NCBI GenBank assembly: GCA_022448265.1
Contig: JAKVCC010000003.1
Span: forward strand, 1 to 64,000
Source: Pirellulales bacterium
GTDB lineage: Bacteria > Planctomycetota > Planctomycetia > Pirellulales > Lacipirellulaceae
Length of the DNA: 64,000 bases
Reading direction: 5' to 3'
Both the position numbers and the translations under genes were made by a program. Each line of letters opens with the position of its first letter. The first letter of the stretch is position 1. This document shows, piece by piece, positions 1 to 10,460 of the stretch. The notes under the pieces are model-generated. The model was given only the letters and a program-made list of their open reading frames with translations. It had not been told where the DNA came from and ran no database searches.

Positions 1-2
1 GC

Positions 3-1439
3 TTTATGAAACTGTCCACGGCGTATTACACTTCTGAATGGCTTTGGACGGAAAAGGGCGGAGGAGAATTCGGTAGCGACGGCCAAACCTATGATATCGG
101 CTGGAATGAAGTGATCATCCCCCTGGCCGATTTTATAGAATCTAGCTCGAACACAGAGACCCCGGACTGGTCAAACATCACGCGAATTGAATTGGGCACG
201 AGTAGTGGTGGTGGTTGGAGTACCAACCCTACAGATGTGGTCTTTGACAACTGGATGGTTACTGGAAAACCGGCCAGAGTATTCGGTGGTGGAGTGCCGA
301 CCGGTTATGCTTCACTAAATGGAGGTACCACCGGGGGTGGGAATGGGCCGACCGTCGTCGCCACAACTGGTGCGCAGTTCCAGAGTTTTGCCACACAATC
401 TGGCCCGCTAAATATCCTGGTCCAGGGCACGCTGGACATCGGTGGCGTGGGCGTCGCTTCCAACAAAACGATCCTGGGCGTCGGCTCCACTGGCGAGCTC
501 GTAGGCAGCCTTGGGCTTAGTAATGTCAGTAATATCATCATTCGGAACCTTTCGCTTTCTAACCCGTCTGACGATGGGGAAGGCGACGCCATCACAATGC
601 GCGAGTCGACCAATGTCTGGGTCGATCACAATCGAATCTTTGACTCGCCTGATGGACTGGTCGACATCGTCAGAGAATCCGACTTCGTCACCGTCTCTTG
701 GAACAAGTTTTTCTATACGCAAGACTACGCCACGAATGTCAACCCCAACCATCGCACCGCGATGCTGATTGGCAACGACGACCACGCCACGGCAGACGCT
801 GGCAAGCTGAATGTAACTCTGCATAACAATCATTGGGGCGACAGAGTGAGCCACCGCATGCCCCGCGCACGCTATGGCGATGTGCACGTATTCAACAACT
901 ATGCTAACTCGCCTGGCAACAACTATGTCGTCCGCTCGGACGTTGAGGCGGAAGTGCTGGTAGAAAACAACTACTTTGAGAACGTGGACGATCCCTACAA
1001 ATCTGCCTGCGATTCTTGCAGCGAGCAACGGACTGGCCTTATCGAGGCCAGCGGCAACGTTTTTGTGAACACCTCTGGCGACACGGCTGGCGGCGATAAT
1101 GTGTTTGATCCGCCCTACAACTATTTTCTCCACGATGGGGCAGACGTGAAGAATGTGGTGCTCGATTACGCGGGAGTGGATACCTTGGGTGATTACGATG
1201 GAAATGGGGTGAGAAACGGACTCGATTTTCTGGTGTGGCAGCGAGGGGAATCTCCCACTCCAAACAGCCAATTGGATCTTAACGATTGGGAAGCGTACTT
1301 CGGCGACGTGAGCCCGTTAACAGGCTTAACAACAGTCCCCGAGCCGGGTGCCATGATACTAGTGTTCGGAGGATCATGCCTCGGCCTGTTACTGCGATGG
1401 CGTAACACTTCTACTGAACTGAATGAGCGGCTCCAGTAG
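3..1439 (+). CDS. Pectate lyase, family PL1-like, with dockerin-like and PEP-CTERM tail (5' partial)
   Basis: The frame is open to the left window edge, so the N-terminus and any signal peptide are missing; the first ATG is at position 6. About 90 residues of a beta-sandwich-like, probably carbohydrate-binding region come first. A right-handed beta-helix pectate lyase domain follows: the VWVDHNRI motif, then DGLVDI and VTVSWNKF, which form the calcium site in this family, and RMPRARYG, which holds the expected catalytic arginine. Next comes a half-dockerin-like calcium loop (GDYDGNGVRNGLDFLVWQRG) and a C-terminal PEP-CTERM signal (VPEPGAM, a hydrophobic stretch, then RWR). Known of the families: PL1 enzymes cleave polygalacturonate by beta-elimination, and PEP-CTERM directs exosortase sorting to the cell surface. 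Inferred: an exported, surface-associated polysaccharide lyase. Confidence 0.88.
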   Translation, partial: FMKLSTAYYTSEWLWTEKGGGEFGSDGQTYDIGWNEVIIPLADFIESSSNTETPDWSNITRIELGTSSGGGWSTNPTDVVFDNWMVTGKPARVFGGGVPTGYASLNGGTTGGGNGPTVVATTGAQFQSFATQSGPLNILVQGTLDIGGVGVASNKTILGVGSTGELVGSLGLSNVSNIIIRNLSLSNPSDDGEGDAITMRESTNVWVDHNRIFDSPDGLVDIVRESDFVTVSWNKFFYTQDYATNVNPNHRTAMLIGNDDHATADAGKLNVTLHNNHWGDRVSHRMPRARYGDVHVFNNYANSPGNNYVVRSDVEAEVLVENNYFENVDDPYKSACDSCSEQRTGLIEASGNVFVNTSGDTAGGDNVFDPPYNYFLHDGADVKNVVLDYAGVDTLGDYDGNGVRNGLDFLVWQRGESPTPNSQLDLNDWEAYFGDVSPLTGLTTVPEPGAMILVFGGSCLGLLLRWRNTSTELNERLQ

Positions 1440-1627
1440 CCTTAGGTGGGCGTGATATTAGTCATTTGGTCGGAGCTGTCGACGACAGTCGATGGCCCCA
1501 GACAGTCAATGGCGGATCTGCATCGGCCGCCCCCACCAGAGCGGAATCTCATCCACTCAAATCTGTACAACACCCCTCGCATCGACCCAATTGGAACCTC
1601 TCGCTAGAAAGCCCTACTACGGAGTGA

Positions 1628-2506
1628 ATGGCGGCGTTACGAATGACCACCAATTGGACCGACTATGAACTGGTAGATTTTGGCCACGGCCGCAAGCTCG
1701 AACGCTTTGGACCCTGGCTGCTCGATCGACCCTGCGCTGCAGCAGATGTTGCACCGCAAATGCCGCTGGCGTGGCAAGACGCGACCGCGCGCTACGAAGG
1801 CCAGCGTGCAGCGGACGGAAAATGGGCTCCTGCCGCCGACAGCTGGAATCCGCCGCACTGGCGTGTTTCCCCGGCCAACCTGGAGATCACGTTTGAACTT
1901 TCGGCCCTACCCTCCGGACAGGTGGGAATATTTCCCGAACAGGTTGTCAATTGGCATTGGATCGCCGCTCAAGTAGAACGCGGACCCAAGCCTATCCAAG
2001 TACTCAACCTGTTCGCCTATACCGGAGGCAGCACCTTGGCGGCCGCCCGTGCCGGCGCGGCAGTTACCCATGTGGATGCGTCCCGCAGCATGGTCGCTCG
2101 CGCGCGGACTAATGCTGCTGAATCTGGGCTGGGCACCCATCCCATACGCTGGATCGTCGAAGATGTTACCAAGTTTTGCCAGCGGGAAGTGAGGCGGGGT
2201 AACCAGTATGACGCGGTGATCCTCGACCCGCCCAGCTATGGACACGGGCCCCAAGGCGAAGGATGGTCGATCCGCCGCGATCTGCTGCCGCTGCTGGAAC
2301 TCTGCGGCGCCCTGACGGCCCAACGCCGAAATTTTGTACTTTGCACGTGCCATACACCGGATATCGGACCGCCCGAGCTAAGCGCGTACATGTCGGACGG
2401 CCTTGCTGGCCACTGTGGCCAGCCGCCACACAGCGGCCAGCTGCGTTTACACACCAGCCAGGGACGCAAGCTTGCCAGCGGTGTATTTGCTCGTTGGCCC
2501 GCATAG
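1628..2506 (+). CDS. Class I SAM-dependent methyltransferase, RlmI/RlmK-like
   Basis: A 292-residue protein with the Rossmann methyltransferase signature: motif I as NLFAYTGGSTLAAARAGA, then THVDAS, and the catalytic-type motif ILDPPSYGHGP. This arrangement matches the C-terminal catalytic domain of the RlmI/YccW group of 23S rRNA cytosine-C5 methyltransferases. The N-terminal PUA domain of RlmI is absent, so the RNA target cannot be assigned. The ATG at 1628 has GGAG only three bases upstream; an ATG at 1643 is an alternative start. It precedes another RNA methyltransferase (2646) on the same strand with a 139-base gap, so co-transcription is possible but not shown. Confidence 0.82.
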   Translation: MAALRMTTNWTDYELVDFGHGRKLERFGPWLLDRPCAAADVAPQMPLAWQDATARYEGQRAADGKWAPAADSWNPPHWRVSPANLEITFELSALPSGQVGIFPEQVVNWHWIAAQVERGPKPIQVLNLFAYTGGSTLAAARAGAAVTHVDASRSMVARARTNAAESGLGTHPIRWIVEDVTKFCQREVRRGNQYDAVILDPPSYGHGPQGEGWSIRRDLLPLLELCGALTAQRRNFVLCTCHTPDIGPPELSAYMSDGLAGHCGQPPHSGQLRLHTSQGRKLASGVFARWPA

Positions 2507-2645
2507 GGGACCCGTCGACCCTCCGCAAACCCCATGCTGGGGGAAACGCGACCAGGATAGACTGCTATATTGTTAGATACGCAAGCGGTGGCGTCCGTCT
2601 CGTTGACGACCGTCGGCGCACTAGGCTACTGGGAAACACCAATCC

Positions 2646-3449
2646 ATGTTCGCCGAAAAAATTACAAGCCGGCACAACTCCCGCGTGAAAGGGGCAGCAA
2701 AGCTGCGGCGGCGGCGGCAGCGCGAGAAGCAGGGTCGCATTCTTATCGATGGTGCGCGAGAAGTTCTCCGAGCTCTCGATGCGGGCATTACGTGCGTTGA
2801 TGCCTTCGTTTGTTCAAAGTATTGTACGTCGGAGGACGCCCGCGCGGCGCTAACACGTCTGAGTGAAGCCCAGTCGGAGGTGGCCCCAGTCACGCCCGAG
2901 GTCTGGGAAAAGCTCCGATTTGGAGACCGCGACGACGGCGTGGTCGCCGTGGCACAAACTCCCCAACGGCGCATCGACCAAATGCGCCTGCCGCCCCGGC
3001 CCCTGGTGGCCGTCCTCGAGCGTCTCGAAAAACCAGGCAACGTTGGGGCCATATTGCGCACGGCCGACGGAGCCGGTATCGATGGGGTCATTTTGGCCGA
3101 TCCGCAGACCGACCTATTCAATCCCAATACCATCCGTGCCAGCTTAGGTACGGTGTTCTCTTTGAATGTCTGCACAGCGACGGCAGAGGAAACGGTCGCC
3201 AGGCTCCACCAACTGCAGCTCACCGTCGTTGCCGCGCAGCCCGATGCTACGCAGCTTTATTCGGCCGTTGATTTTCGCGGGGGGGCTGCCATCGTCTTGG
3301 GAAGCGAAGCCAAAGGACTTTCAGCTAGCTGGCAGAGCAAGGAGGTCGTCCGAGCAGGCTTGCCCATGGAGGGCATTGCCGACAGTCTTAACGTGTCGGC
3401 CGCCGCTGCGGTGCTGTTTTACGAAGCTAGGCGACAAAGGAACCTTTGA
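2646..3449 (+). CDS. TrmH/SpoU-family RNA 2'-O-methyltransferase
   Basis: A 267-residue SPOUT methyltransferase. The N-terminal region (about residues 1-100) resembles the SpoU substrate-binding domain, beginning KITSRHNSRVKGAAKL. The catalytic domain shows all three SpoU motifs: EKPGNVGAILRTADGAGID (motif 1, with the conserved Asn and Arg), IVLGSEAKGLS (motif 2) and PMEGIADSLNVSAAAAVLFY (motif 3), which build the trefoil knot that binds SAM. Known of the family: methylation of ribose 2'-OH in tRNA or 23S rRNA. The exact nucleotide cannot be read from the sequence. The start is an ATG at 2646. The stop lies 22 bases from the convergent folD stop. Confidence 0.9.
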   Translation: MFAEKITSRHNSRVKGAAKLRRRRQREKQGRILIDGAREVLRALDAGITCVDAFVCSKYCTSEDARAALTRLSEAQSEVAPVTPEVWEKLRFGDRDDGVVAVAQTPQRRIDQMRLPPRPLVAVLERLEKPGNVGAILRTADGAGIDGVILADPQTDLFNPNTIRASLGTVFSLNVCTATAEETVARLHQLQLTVVAAQPDATQLYSAVDFRGGAAIVLGSEAKGLSASWQSKEVVRAGLPMEGIADSLNVSAAAAVLFYEARRQRNL

Positions 3450-3470
3450 AACGCAGCGCGAGAGGGGCGT

Positions 3471-4328
3471 TTAAGATTCCAGACGCCGCGCCGCGCTTAG
3501 CGTGTTGACCAGCAGCATCACCCGGGTCAGGGGCCCAACGCCGCCTGGGACCGGTGTGATGTGCCCCGCTACTTCGCGCGTACCAGAGAAATCGACGTCG
3601 CCCACCAAACCAGCGTCCGTGCGGTTGATGCCCACATCGATGACCGTCGCACCCGGCTTGACCATATCTGCCGTCACAAAATTGGGCCGCCCGATTGCCA
3701 CCACCAGAATATCGGCCAGCCGCGTAACGGCCGGCAAGTCTTGCGTGCGGCTATGGCAAAGCGTCACCGTAGCGTCCAGGCCACGCTGGGCGAGCATGAC
3801 CGAAAGCGGCTTGCCGACGATGTCGCTGCGGCCGACGATCACCACATGCTGGCCGGAGATCGGCAACTCGTTGCGGACGAGAAGCTGCTGGACTGCGTGA
3901 GGAGTGCAGGGCAAATAGCGTGGCCGGGCCTGTACCAACAGGCCAACATTCTCAGGGTGAAAAGCATCAACGTCCTTGAGCGGGCTGATCGCCTGCAGGA
4001 CGCATTCTGGGTCGATTTGGGCGGGCAGCGGCAACTGTACCAGGATGCCATGCACCTCGGTGTTTTGGTTCAGCTCGTCAATCCGCTCGAGCAACTCCGC
4101 CTGCGAGGTACTCTCGGGCAGATCGAAAAGCTCGCTGCGGATACCAACTTTTTCGCAATCACGACGCTTGTTGCGCACATAGACTTCGCTCGCCGGATCA
4201 CTCCCCACAAGAACTGCGGCTAAGGTGGGAACGGGGCTGCCGCTACCAGTAAACTGAGCAACTTCTTCCGCCAATTCGGTTCGGATGTCTTGGGCCAGTT
4301 TTTTTCCGTCTAGAAGGATTGCAGGCAT
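3471..4328 (-). CDS. folD: Bifunctional methylenetetrahydrofolate dehydrogenase/cyclohydrolase FolD
   Basis: Interconverts 5,10-methylene- and 10-formyl-tetrahydrofolate in one-carbon metabolism, in the cytoplasm. The 285-residue protein is a normal length for FolD. Tyr50 and Lys54 sit in the active-site segment EVYVRNKRRDCEKVGI. ILVQLPLPAQID and DVDAFHPENVG follow, then the NADP-binding segment GRSDIVGKPLSVML, and the C-terminal PGGVGPLTRVML. The reading frame extends 43 codons further upstream, but MPAILLDGKKLA at 4328 is where the family normally begins, so I placed the start there. It is convergent with the SpoU gene and followed at some distance by pgpA on the same strand. Confidence 0.95.
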   Translation of the reverse strand: MPAILLDGKKLAQDIRTELAEEVAQFTGSGSPVPTLAAVLVGSDPASEVYVRNKRRDCEKVGIRSELFDLPESTSQAELLERIDELNQNTEVHGILVQLPLPAQIDPECVLQAISPLKDVDAFHPENVGLLVQARPRYLPCTPHAVQQLLVRNELPISGQHVVIVGRSDIVGKPLSVMLAQRGLDATVTLCHSRTQDLPAVTRLADILVVAIGRPNFVTADMVKPGATVIDVGINRTDAGLVGDVDFSGTREVAGHITPVPGGVGPLTRVMLLVNTLSAARRLES

Positions 4329-4560
4329 GGCAACTGAAATGGAGAATGCGGAAGGAAAGCGGGTGGATACCGAGAGGCTGTAGCCACGGTGCCACAAAAC
4401 TGTTGGCGATCCACGGGGGAGTGGGCCTCGACGTGGCCACAACGATCGGCCAGGCAACCGGGAAGGAGAGGTGCCGCGCGCTCACGCGAGACCCAGCACC
4501 ATCGCAGGAAGCCTAGTGCAATTGTAACTGCTGCCGGGGCATCTGTCACGCGGGCAGCAG

Positions 4561-5052
4561 CTAACCGAGGCTTAGCGCAGAGTTGAGCCATAGCAGAGAG
4601 TGGAGAACCGCACAGGCGTAAGCTGCCGCCAGCCAGTCGTCGGCCATGATGCCCCAGCCGCGAGGCAGGCGTTCGAGGTAACGAATTGGCCAAGGCTTTG
4701 CGATATCGAAGAGCCGAAACAAAAGCCAGCCCACAAGCCAAATTGCCAAAGTTTTGTCGGCAACTCCCAGATACACGATGGGAAGTGCGGCGATCTCATC
4801 CAGGACGATCGCCTGAGGGTCTTTGCTGCCGCCGATCGCCCGTGCGGCGACCGAGCAGACGGCAGTACCGATTAGGCCTGCCAACGCGATGGCCAACGCT
4901 TGTACCGCGGTACCCGGCAAGTAGCCCACAGCCCACGCAAGCGGGAGGCCCCACAGACCCCCCACCGTCCCCGGCGCCCGACTGACCAGCCCCAAACCCA
5001 AGCCCGTGGCAACCCATACCGCCCCGCGAGTACCTAAACCTCGATTGCCCAT
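4561..5052 (-). CDS. pgpA: Phosphatidylglycerophosphatase A
   Basis: Dephosphorylates phosphatidylglycerophosphate to phosphatidylglycerol in the cytoplasmic membrane. PgpA signatures: PGTVGGLWGLPL near the N-terminus, KDPQAIVLDEIA (the acidic metal-binding motif), and FRLFDIAKPWPIRYLERLPR followed by GWGIMADDWLAA near the C-terminus. Several hydrophobic helices lie between them. I chose the ATG at 5052 (163 residues, near the family length). A GTG at 5133 would add 27 residues without family resemblance. No convincing Shine-Dalgarno precedes either start. The adjacent folD start is about 230 bases away, so coupling is uncertain. Confidence 0.88.
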   Translation of the reverse strand: MGNRGLGTRGAVWVATGLGLGLVSRAPGTVGGLWGLPLAWAVGYLPGTAVQALAIALAGLIGTAVCSVAARAIGGSKDPQAIVLDEIAALPIVYLGVADKTLAIWLVGWLLFRLFDIAKPWPIRYLERLPRGWGIMADDWLAAAYACAVLHSLLWLNSALSLG

Positions 5053-5241
5053 GGTCGGGCATGGTAAGGCCTTACCCCCCCTCGGGCAAGATACTACCTG
5101 AGCTTGCCAATTTCTCCGTTTGGGCCGACCCACTCCGCATGGCCCACCCTAGCCCACCGGGCTATGATAGACTTTTGGGCCCCATTCGGCTGAGCCTACA
5201 ATCGATCCCCGGCGAAGTGACCGCCCACGCGGAAAGTACCC

Positions 5242-6951
5242 ATGACGAACAAACCCGACCCCAAGCCAGCCAAGCTCAGTGATGTGGAAGGCTTTAAACA
5301 GCAGAGTCACTTTCTACTCGACCCGATTCCCGCAGAACTTGGCGACGAGAATGAATTTTTTGGTAAAGCGTCTATCCAGGTCCTCAAGAATCACGGCACC
5401 TACCAGCAGGACAACCGTGACACGCGCAAGCAGGGAAAAACCTACAGCTTCATGGTGCGCACAGCCATACCGGGTGGCAAACTGACCAGCGCCCAATTGC
5501 TGGCCGAGCTGGACCTGTGCGACGAGCTGGGCAATACGACGTTGCGCATCACCACCCGCCAGGGGCTGCAGTTACATGGCATTCTAAAGGGCAACCTCCG
5601 CGAAACGATCCGCCGGATCAATGAGTCGCAGCTCACGACGCTGGCCGCTTGTGGCGATGTCGAGCGCAATGTCATGTGCTCGCCGTGCCCCTACAAAGCA
5701 GATCCGACTTACGACCAGATGCAGCAACTGGCAGACAAACTTGCCCAACACTTGCAGCCGCGTACCACCGCCTACCACGAACTATGGCTCACCGACCAGG
5801 AAACGGGAGAAAAACAGCTGGCCGGTGGAGGCTCGGCGGGCCACGAAATCGAGCCCCTCTACGGGCCAACTTATTTGCCGCGCAAGTTCAAGACAGGGAT
5901 TGGCTTGCCTGGCGACAATAGTGCAGACATTTATTCGCAGGACCTGGGTCTGCTGGCCGTATGTGAAGACTGTAGTATTGTCGGATACAACGTGCTGGTC
6001 GGAGGCGGCTTTGGCACCACGCCCAGTGCTGTCAAAACATTTCCCGCAATCGCCCAACCGATGTGCTTCGTGAGTGCGACGCAAGCGGTTGATGTAGCCA
6101 CAGCCATCATCAAAGTGCAGCGCGACTTCGGCAATCGGGCCGATCGCAAGGTTGCCCGCCTTAAATATTTAATCCACAACTGGGGCATCGATCGGTTCAA
6201 AGCCAAGGTCGAGCAATACTATGGCGACCAGCTTCCCCCGCCTCGCGCTATGCATGTCCATGCGTTCAACGACGGCATGGGCTGGCACGCCCAGGGGGAC
6301 GGTCGCTGGTTCTACGGCCTAAATATCGAAAACGGCCGCATCAAGGACGAAGGCTTATACCGGCTGAAATCGGCCCTGCGGGAGATTTGCACAACCTTAG
6401 CTCCTGCACTTCGGCTGACGCCCCACCAGAGTATTATCTTTTGCGATTTAGAGAAAGAAGACCGCAATCGCCTGGCGAAAATTTTTCGCGAGCACTGTGT
6501 TCCGCTTTCGGAGGATTTTTCCAATGTGCGCCGCTGGGCAATTGCGTGTCCTGCGCTGCCCACCTGTGGATTGGCGATTACCGAAAGCGAACGCGTGCTG
6601 CCGGAGTTGATCGACCAGCTGGAGTCTGAACTGGAAGCATTGGGACTCGCCGGAGAGGTCTTTACGACGCGAATGACCGGCTGCCCCAACGGATGCGCCC
6701 GCCCCTACAACTCCGACATCGGTCTGGTTGGCAAAACCCTGAACAAATATACCATACTGCTTGGCGGCCGCCTGCTCGGCGACCGACTCAATGTGATTTA
6801 TAAAGATAAGGTCCCCACATCCGAAGTGGTGCCAACCCTGGTCGCCGTGTTCCGCTATTACAAGGAGGCCCGTCAGGAAGGCGAAAGCTTTGGGGATTTT
6901 TGTCACCGCCAAGGCGTTGAGGAACTCTTGGCGCATTGCGACGGGCCTTAA
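5242..6951 (+). CDS. Assimilatory sulfite (or nitrite) reductase, siroheme/4Fe-4S subunit
   Basis: A 569-residue member of the sulfite/nitrite reductase hemoprotein family. It has the duplicated ferrodoxin-like/siroheme fold: NTTLRITTRQGLQLHGILK and LAACGDVERNVM in the first half, KYLIHNWGID in the middle, and the cofactor cysteines C436-x5-C442 and C481-x3-C485 (GCPNGCARPYNSDIGLVGK), which ligate the 4Fe-4S cluster coupled to siroheme. The C-terminal pattern resembles plant/cyanobacterial sulfite reductase and CysI more than nitrite reductase, so the six-electron reduction of sulfite to sulfide is the likelier reaction. No flavoprotein or ferredoxin gene is adjacent, so the electron donor is unknown. 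The gene stands alone; the start ATG is at 5242. Confidence 0.85.
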   Translation: MTNKPDPKPAKLSDVEGFKQQSHFLLDPIPAELGDENEFFGKASIQVLKNHGTYQQDNRDTRKQGKTYSFMVRTAIPGGKLTSAQLLAELDLCDELGNTTLRITTRQGLQLHGILKGNLRETIRRINESQLTTLAACGDVERNVMCSPCPYKADPTYDQMQQLADKLAQHLQPRTTAYHELWLTDQETGEKQLAGGGSAGHEIEPLYGPTYLPRKFKTGIGLPGDNSADIYSQDLGLLAVCEDCSIVGYNVLVGGGFGTTPSAVKTFPAIAQPMCFVSATQAVDVATAIIKVQRDFGNRADRKVARLKYLIHNWGIDRFKAKVEQYYGDQLPPPRAMHVHAFNDGMGWHAQGDGRWFYGLNIENGRIKDEGLYRLKSALREICTTLAPALRLTPHQSIIFCDLEKEDRNRLAKIFREHCVPLSEDFSNVRRWAIACPALPTCGLAITESERVLPELIDQLESELEALGLAGEVFTTRMTGCPNGCARPYNSDIGLVGKTLNKYTILLGGRLLGDRLNVIYKDKVPTSEVVPTLVAVFRYYKEARQEGESFGDFCHRQGVEELLAHCDGP

Positions 6952-7101
6952 TCTGCACATTCCATCTGCATGCACACAGGCTGCACAGAATCACTCTACT
7001 TGATCGTCACTTAAAATGTCGCCTTTTCCGCTGGCTGTGTCGTCTCCATCCGGCCCTCGGAAAGTCCACGTTAGCCCGAATATCTCATTTCCCCCTTTGC
7101 C

Positions 7102-8019
<918 letters not shown>

Positions 8020-8076
8020 TGACGCTGCCCAGATGGGCCTTCCCCGAAACTCTCTCCCCCTACCCAGAGGCCTCCC

Positions 8077-8709
8077 GTGATTCGACTTTTGCAGCTTACT
8101 ACCATTTGTATCTGCGGTGTTTGTCTCCTGGGTGCGCCCACCTGGGCGGTCGAAGCCTCAAAAGGAAAAGTCACCAAGAAAGTCTTTTTTGATATCGCCA
8201 TTGACGGCCAGCCGGCGGGACGGATTGTGATTGGACTTTTTGGTGACGACGTGCCCAAAACGGTGGATAACTTTCGCGCTTTGTGCACGGGTGAAAAAGG
8301 GACCGGCGACTCCGGGAAACTCCTGCACTACAAAGGCAGCATTTTCCACCGGGTGATTCCCCAATTCATGCTCCAGGGAGGCGATTTCACCAACTTTAAT
8401 GGTACGGGCGGAGAGAGCATTTACGGGCGGACCTTTGCCGACGAGAACTTCAAGTTTCGTCACCACGGACCGGGTGTCTTGAGCATGGCCAACTCGGGCC
8501 CCAACACCAACGGCTCGCAGTTTTTCCTCACCACTGTTTCAACCCCATGGCTCGATGGCAAACATGTGGTGTTTGGCCGTGTCGTCGACGGCATGGAGCT
8601 TGTCAAGACGATCGAGGGCCTGGGGTCGCAAAGCGGCCGGACCCGCAAGAAGATCCTGATCTCTGACTGCGGAGAGCTCAAACCTGCCGCGACGTCGGCC
8701 ACCAATTAA
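8077..8709 (+). CDS. Cyclophilin-type peptidyl-prolyl cis-trans isomerase, exported
   Basis: A 210-residue protein starting at GTG 8077. The first roughly 24 residues form a signal peptide ([21 protein letters not shown]), so it is expected to act in the periplasm. The cyclophilin domain is complete: [23 protein letters not shown] holds the catalytic Arg-Phe-Met-Gln cluster, with [15 protein letters not shown] and [12 protein letters not shown] after it. The family catalyses proline isomerisation during folding of exported proteins. The insertion with CTGEKG resembles eukaryote-like cyclophilin A rather than short bacterial PpiB. It probably shares a transcript with the upstream dehydrogenase. 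Confidence 0.93.
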   Translation: MIRLLQLTTICICGVCLLGAPTWAVEASKGKVTKKVFFDIAIDGQPAGRIVIGLFGDDVPKTVDNFRALCTGEKGTGDSGKLLHYKGSIFHRVIPQFMLQGGDFTNFNGTGGESIYGRTFADENFKFRHHGPGVLSMANSGPNTNGSQFFLTTVSTPWLDGKHVVFGRVVDGMELVKTIEGLGSQSGRTRKKILISDCGELKPAATSATN

Positions 8710-9027
8710 TGCCCCCATCAACTCTGACTGACGGCCTGGCAAAAGCCCAGTCGTCCAGCTCAAGTCCCTAAAGAACCGGCTCGGACGACAGCTGCGTCTC
8801 CGGCCAGCTAACGCAACTCAGAAGCCGGTCAAACACCTCGGGTGGACATGCGTCGTGCCGCTACACCCGGTACAGCTGCTGGGCAAGATCGTAGAGATGG
8901 CCCCCTATCTGCCAGCATTCGTCCCGGCCCCCTCCCGACCAAATCCATGAACCACCCGACTCAAAGATCATCCACGGAAAGGAGCGGGGGAAAGATTCGC
9001 ATGGAAGTGGTGCATCGGACCGGTCGG
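8710..9027. other. Intergenic region, no gene seen
   Basis: This 318-base stretch separates the cyclophilin stop from the convergent ribBA stop. An open frame running into the antisense of ribBA shows no family resemblance. No clear hairpin with a T-run, repeat or RNA element was noticed. Confidence 0.5.
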
Positions 9028-10239
9028 TCAATCCAGTGGCAACCGGTGCCCCAACTTGTCGCGCTTGGTCGCCAGATACTCTGCATTGCCCGGATGAATG
9101 GGCGGCACGATAGACACCTGGTCGACGACTTCTAGGTCAAAACCGCCATAGATAAATGCATCAGTCTTCTTGGGATTGTTGGTCAGAAGCCGCACCTTGG
9201 TTAGTCCCAAATCCTTCAACAGTTGAATGCCAACGCCATAGTCGCGAGGATCGGCCTTATATCCTAGCGCCAGATTTGCCTCCACCGTGTCGAGCCCCTC
9301 ATCCTGCAATTTGTAGGCCTTGATTTTTTCCACCAGTCCAATGCCGCGCCCTTCCTGCGGCAGATAAACCAGCACACCACATCCCTCGCGGCTAATCATA
9401 TCGAGCGCCAGGTGAAGCTGGTCGCCGCAATCACAACGGAGCGATCCCAGTAAGTCACCCGTAAAACAAGACGAATGCAATCGGACCAACGGAGCCACTG
9501 ATTTGGCCAGATCTCCAATGACATAAACAATCGGCTCCTGCGATTCATACTTCACTCCGTACGCGATCAACTGGCCATCGCCATATCGGGTTGGCAGGTT
9601 CGCCTCGACCTGCCGATAAACGAGCTTTTCACGCACCCGTCGATACGCGATCAACTGCTCGATGGAGATGATTGGCAGCTGAAATCTTTTGGCCAAATCA
9701 CGGAGCGCCTCACGACTCGCACGATCGCCCCGTTCATCGAGGACTTCGCACAGCGCACCTGCTGGATTCATACCCGCCATGCGCGCCAGATCGACGGCCG
9801 CCTCGGTGTGGCCGGCACGGCGGAGTACGCCGCCCGCCTTGGCCACCAGTGGAAAAAGGTGGCCCGGACGGTGGAAGTCGGTCGGCACACTGGCCGGATC
9901 ACAGAGGGCCAAAATCGTCTGGGCCCGTTCCGCAGCCGTAATGCCAGTGCGGGTGGTGCGGTGATCCACCGGAACGGTGTAGTTGGTCCCCAACGGCGCC
10001 GTGTTGTCTTCCACCATCGGCTGCAGTCTGAGCCGCTCGCTGACGCTGGGAAGAATGGGCATGCACAGTTGGCCCCGGCCGTGCGTGATCATAAAATTGA
10101 CCGTCTCGGGGGTCACCGTCTCCGCGGCACAAACGAAATCCCCTTCGTTCTCGCGGTCCTCCGCATCGACAACAATGACAACCTTGCCTTGCCTAATTGC
10201 CTCAACGGCTTCTTCAATCGTAGAAAAATTTCCGGACAC
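9028..10239 (-). CDS. ribBA: Bifunctional DHBP synthase/GTP cyclohydrolase II (RibBA)
   Basis: Supplies both precursors of riboflavin synthesis. The N-terminal half is 3,4-dihydroxy-2-butanone-4-phosphate synthase: VVDAEDRENEGD (acidic metal site), THGRGQLCMP, RPGHLFPLVAKAGGVLRRAG and GHTEAAVDLARMAG. The C-terminal half is GTP cyclohydrolase II: LHSSCFTGDLLGSLRCDCG carries the three zinc cysteines, followed by LPQEGRGIGLVEKIKAYKLQ and LLTNNPKK. The usual HSEC at the first zinc cysteine reads HSSC here; the ligand itself is kept. Length is 403 residues, standard for the fusion. The start ATG is at 10239. No FMN riboswitch core was recognised upstream. Confidence 0.95.
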   Translation of the reverse strand: MSGNFSTIEEAVEAIRQGKVVIVVDAEDRENEGDFVCAAETVTPETVNFMITHGRGQLCMPILPSVSERLRLQPMVEDNTAPLGTNYTVPVDHRTTRTGITAAERAQTILALCDPASVPTDFHRPGHLFPLVAKAGGVLRRAGHTEAAVDLARMAGMNPAGALCEVLDERGDRASREALRDLAKRFQLPIISIEQLIAYRRVREKLVYRQVEANLPTRYGDGQLIAYGVKYESQEPIVYVIGDLAKSVAPLVRLHSSCFTGDLLGSLRCDCGDQLHLALDMISREGCGVLVYLPQEGRGIGLVEKIKAYKLQDEGLDTVEANLALGYKADPRDYGVGIQLLKDLGLTKVRLLTNNPKKTDAFIYGGFDLEVVDQVSIVPPIHPGNAEYLATKRDKLGHRLPLD

Positions 10240-10460
10240 TAATCCAGTGGCTCCAAAGGGGGAAACAGAATTGCTGTGTCAGCAGTCGAGAAGTTGCCGT
10301 TCACCGCAACGTTAGCGGATATTATAAGGGGTAGTACCCATAAGGGAAAATGGCCAATTGCCAAGAACCTCTGCACCGGACCCCAACGTCGCAGCGACGG
10401 CTTGGAAGTACCACGAATCCGGTGTTGACGGCCTGCCCCCGCTCTCGGAAAGAATCTCCC

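Noticed and set aside
408-1271. A 287-codon minus-strand open frame inside the pectate lyase
   Set aside because: It is antisense to a clear PL1 domain and its translation shows no family features.
3561-4223. A 220-codon plus-strand open frame opposite folD
   Set aside because: FolD motifs on the minus strand are continuous. The opposite frame has no motif or ribosome-binding site.
10240-10460. FMN riboswitch in the leader between ribBA and the hydrolase gene
   Set aside because: I looked for the conserved AGGAUAUGCU-type core and the multibranched pattern and did not find them.
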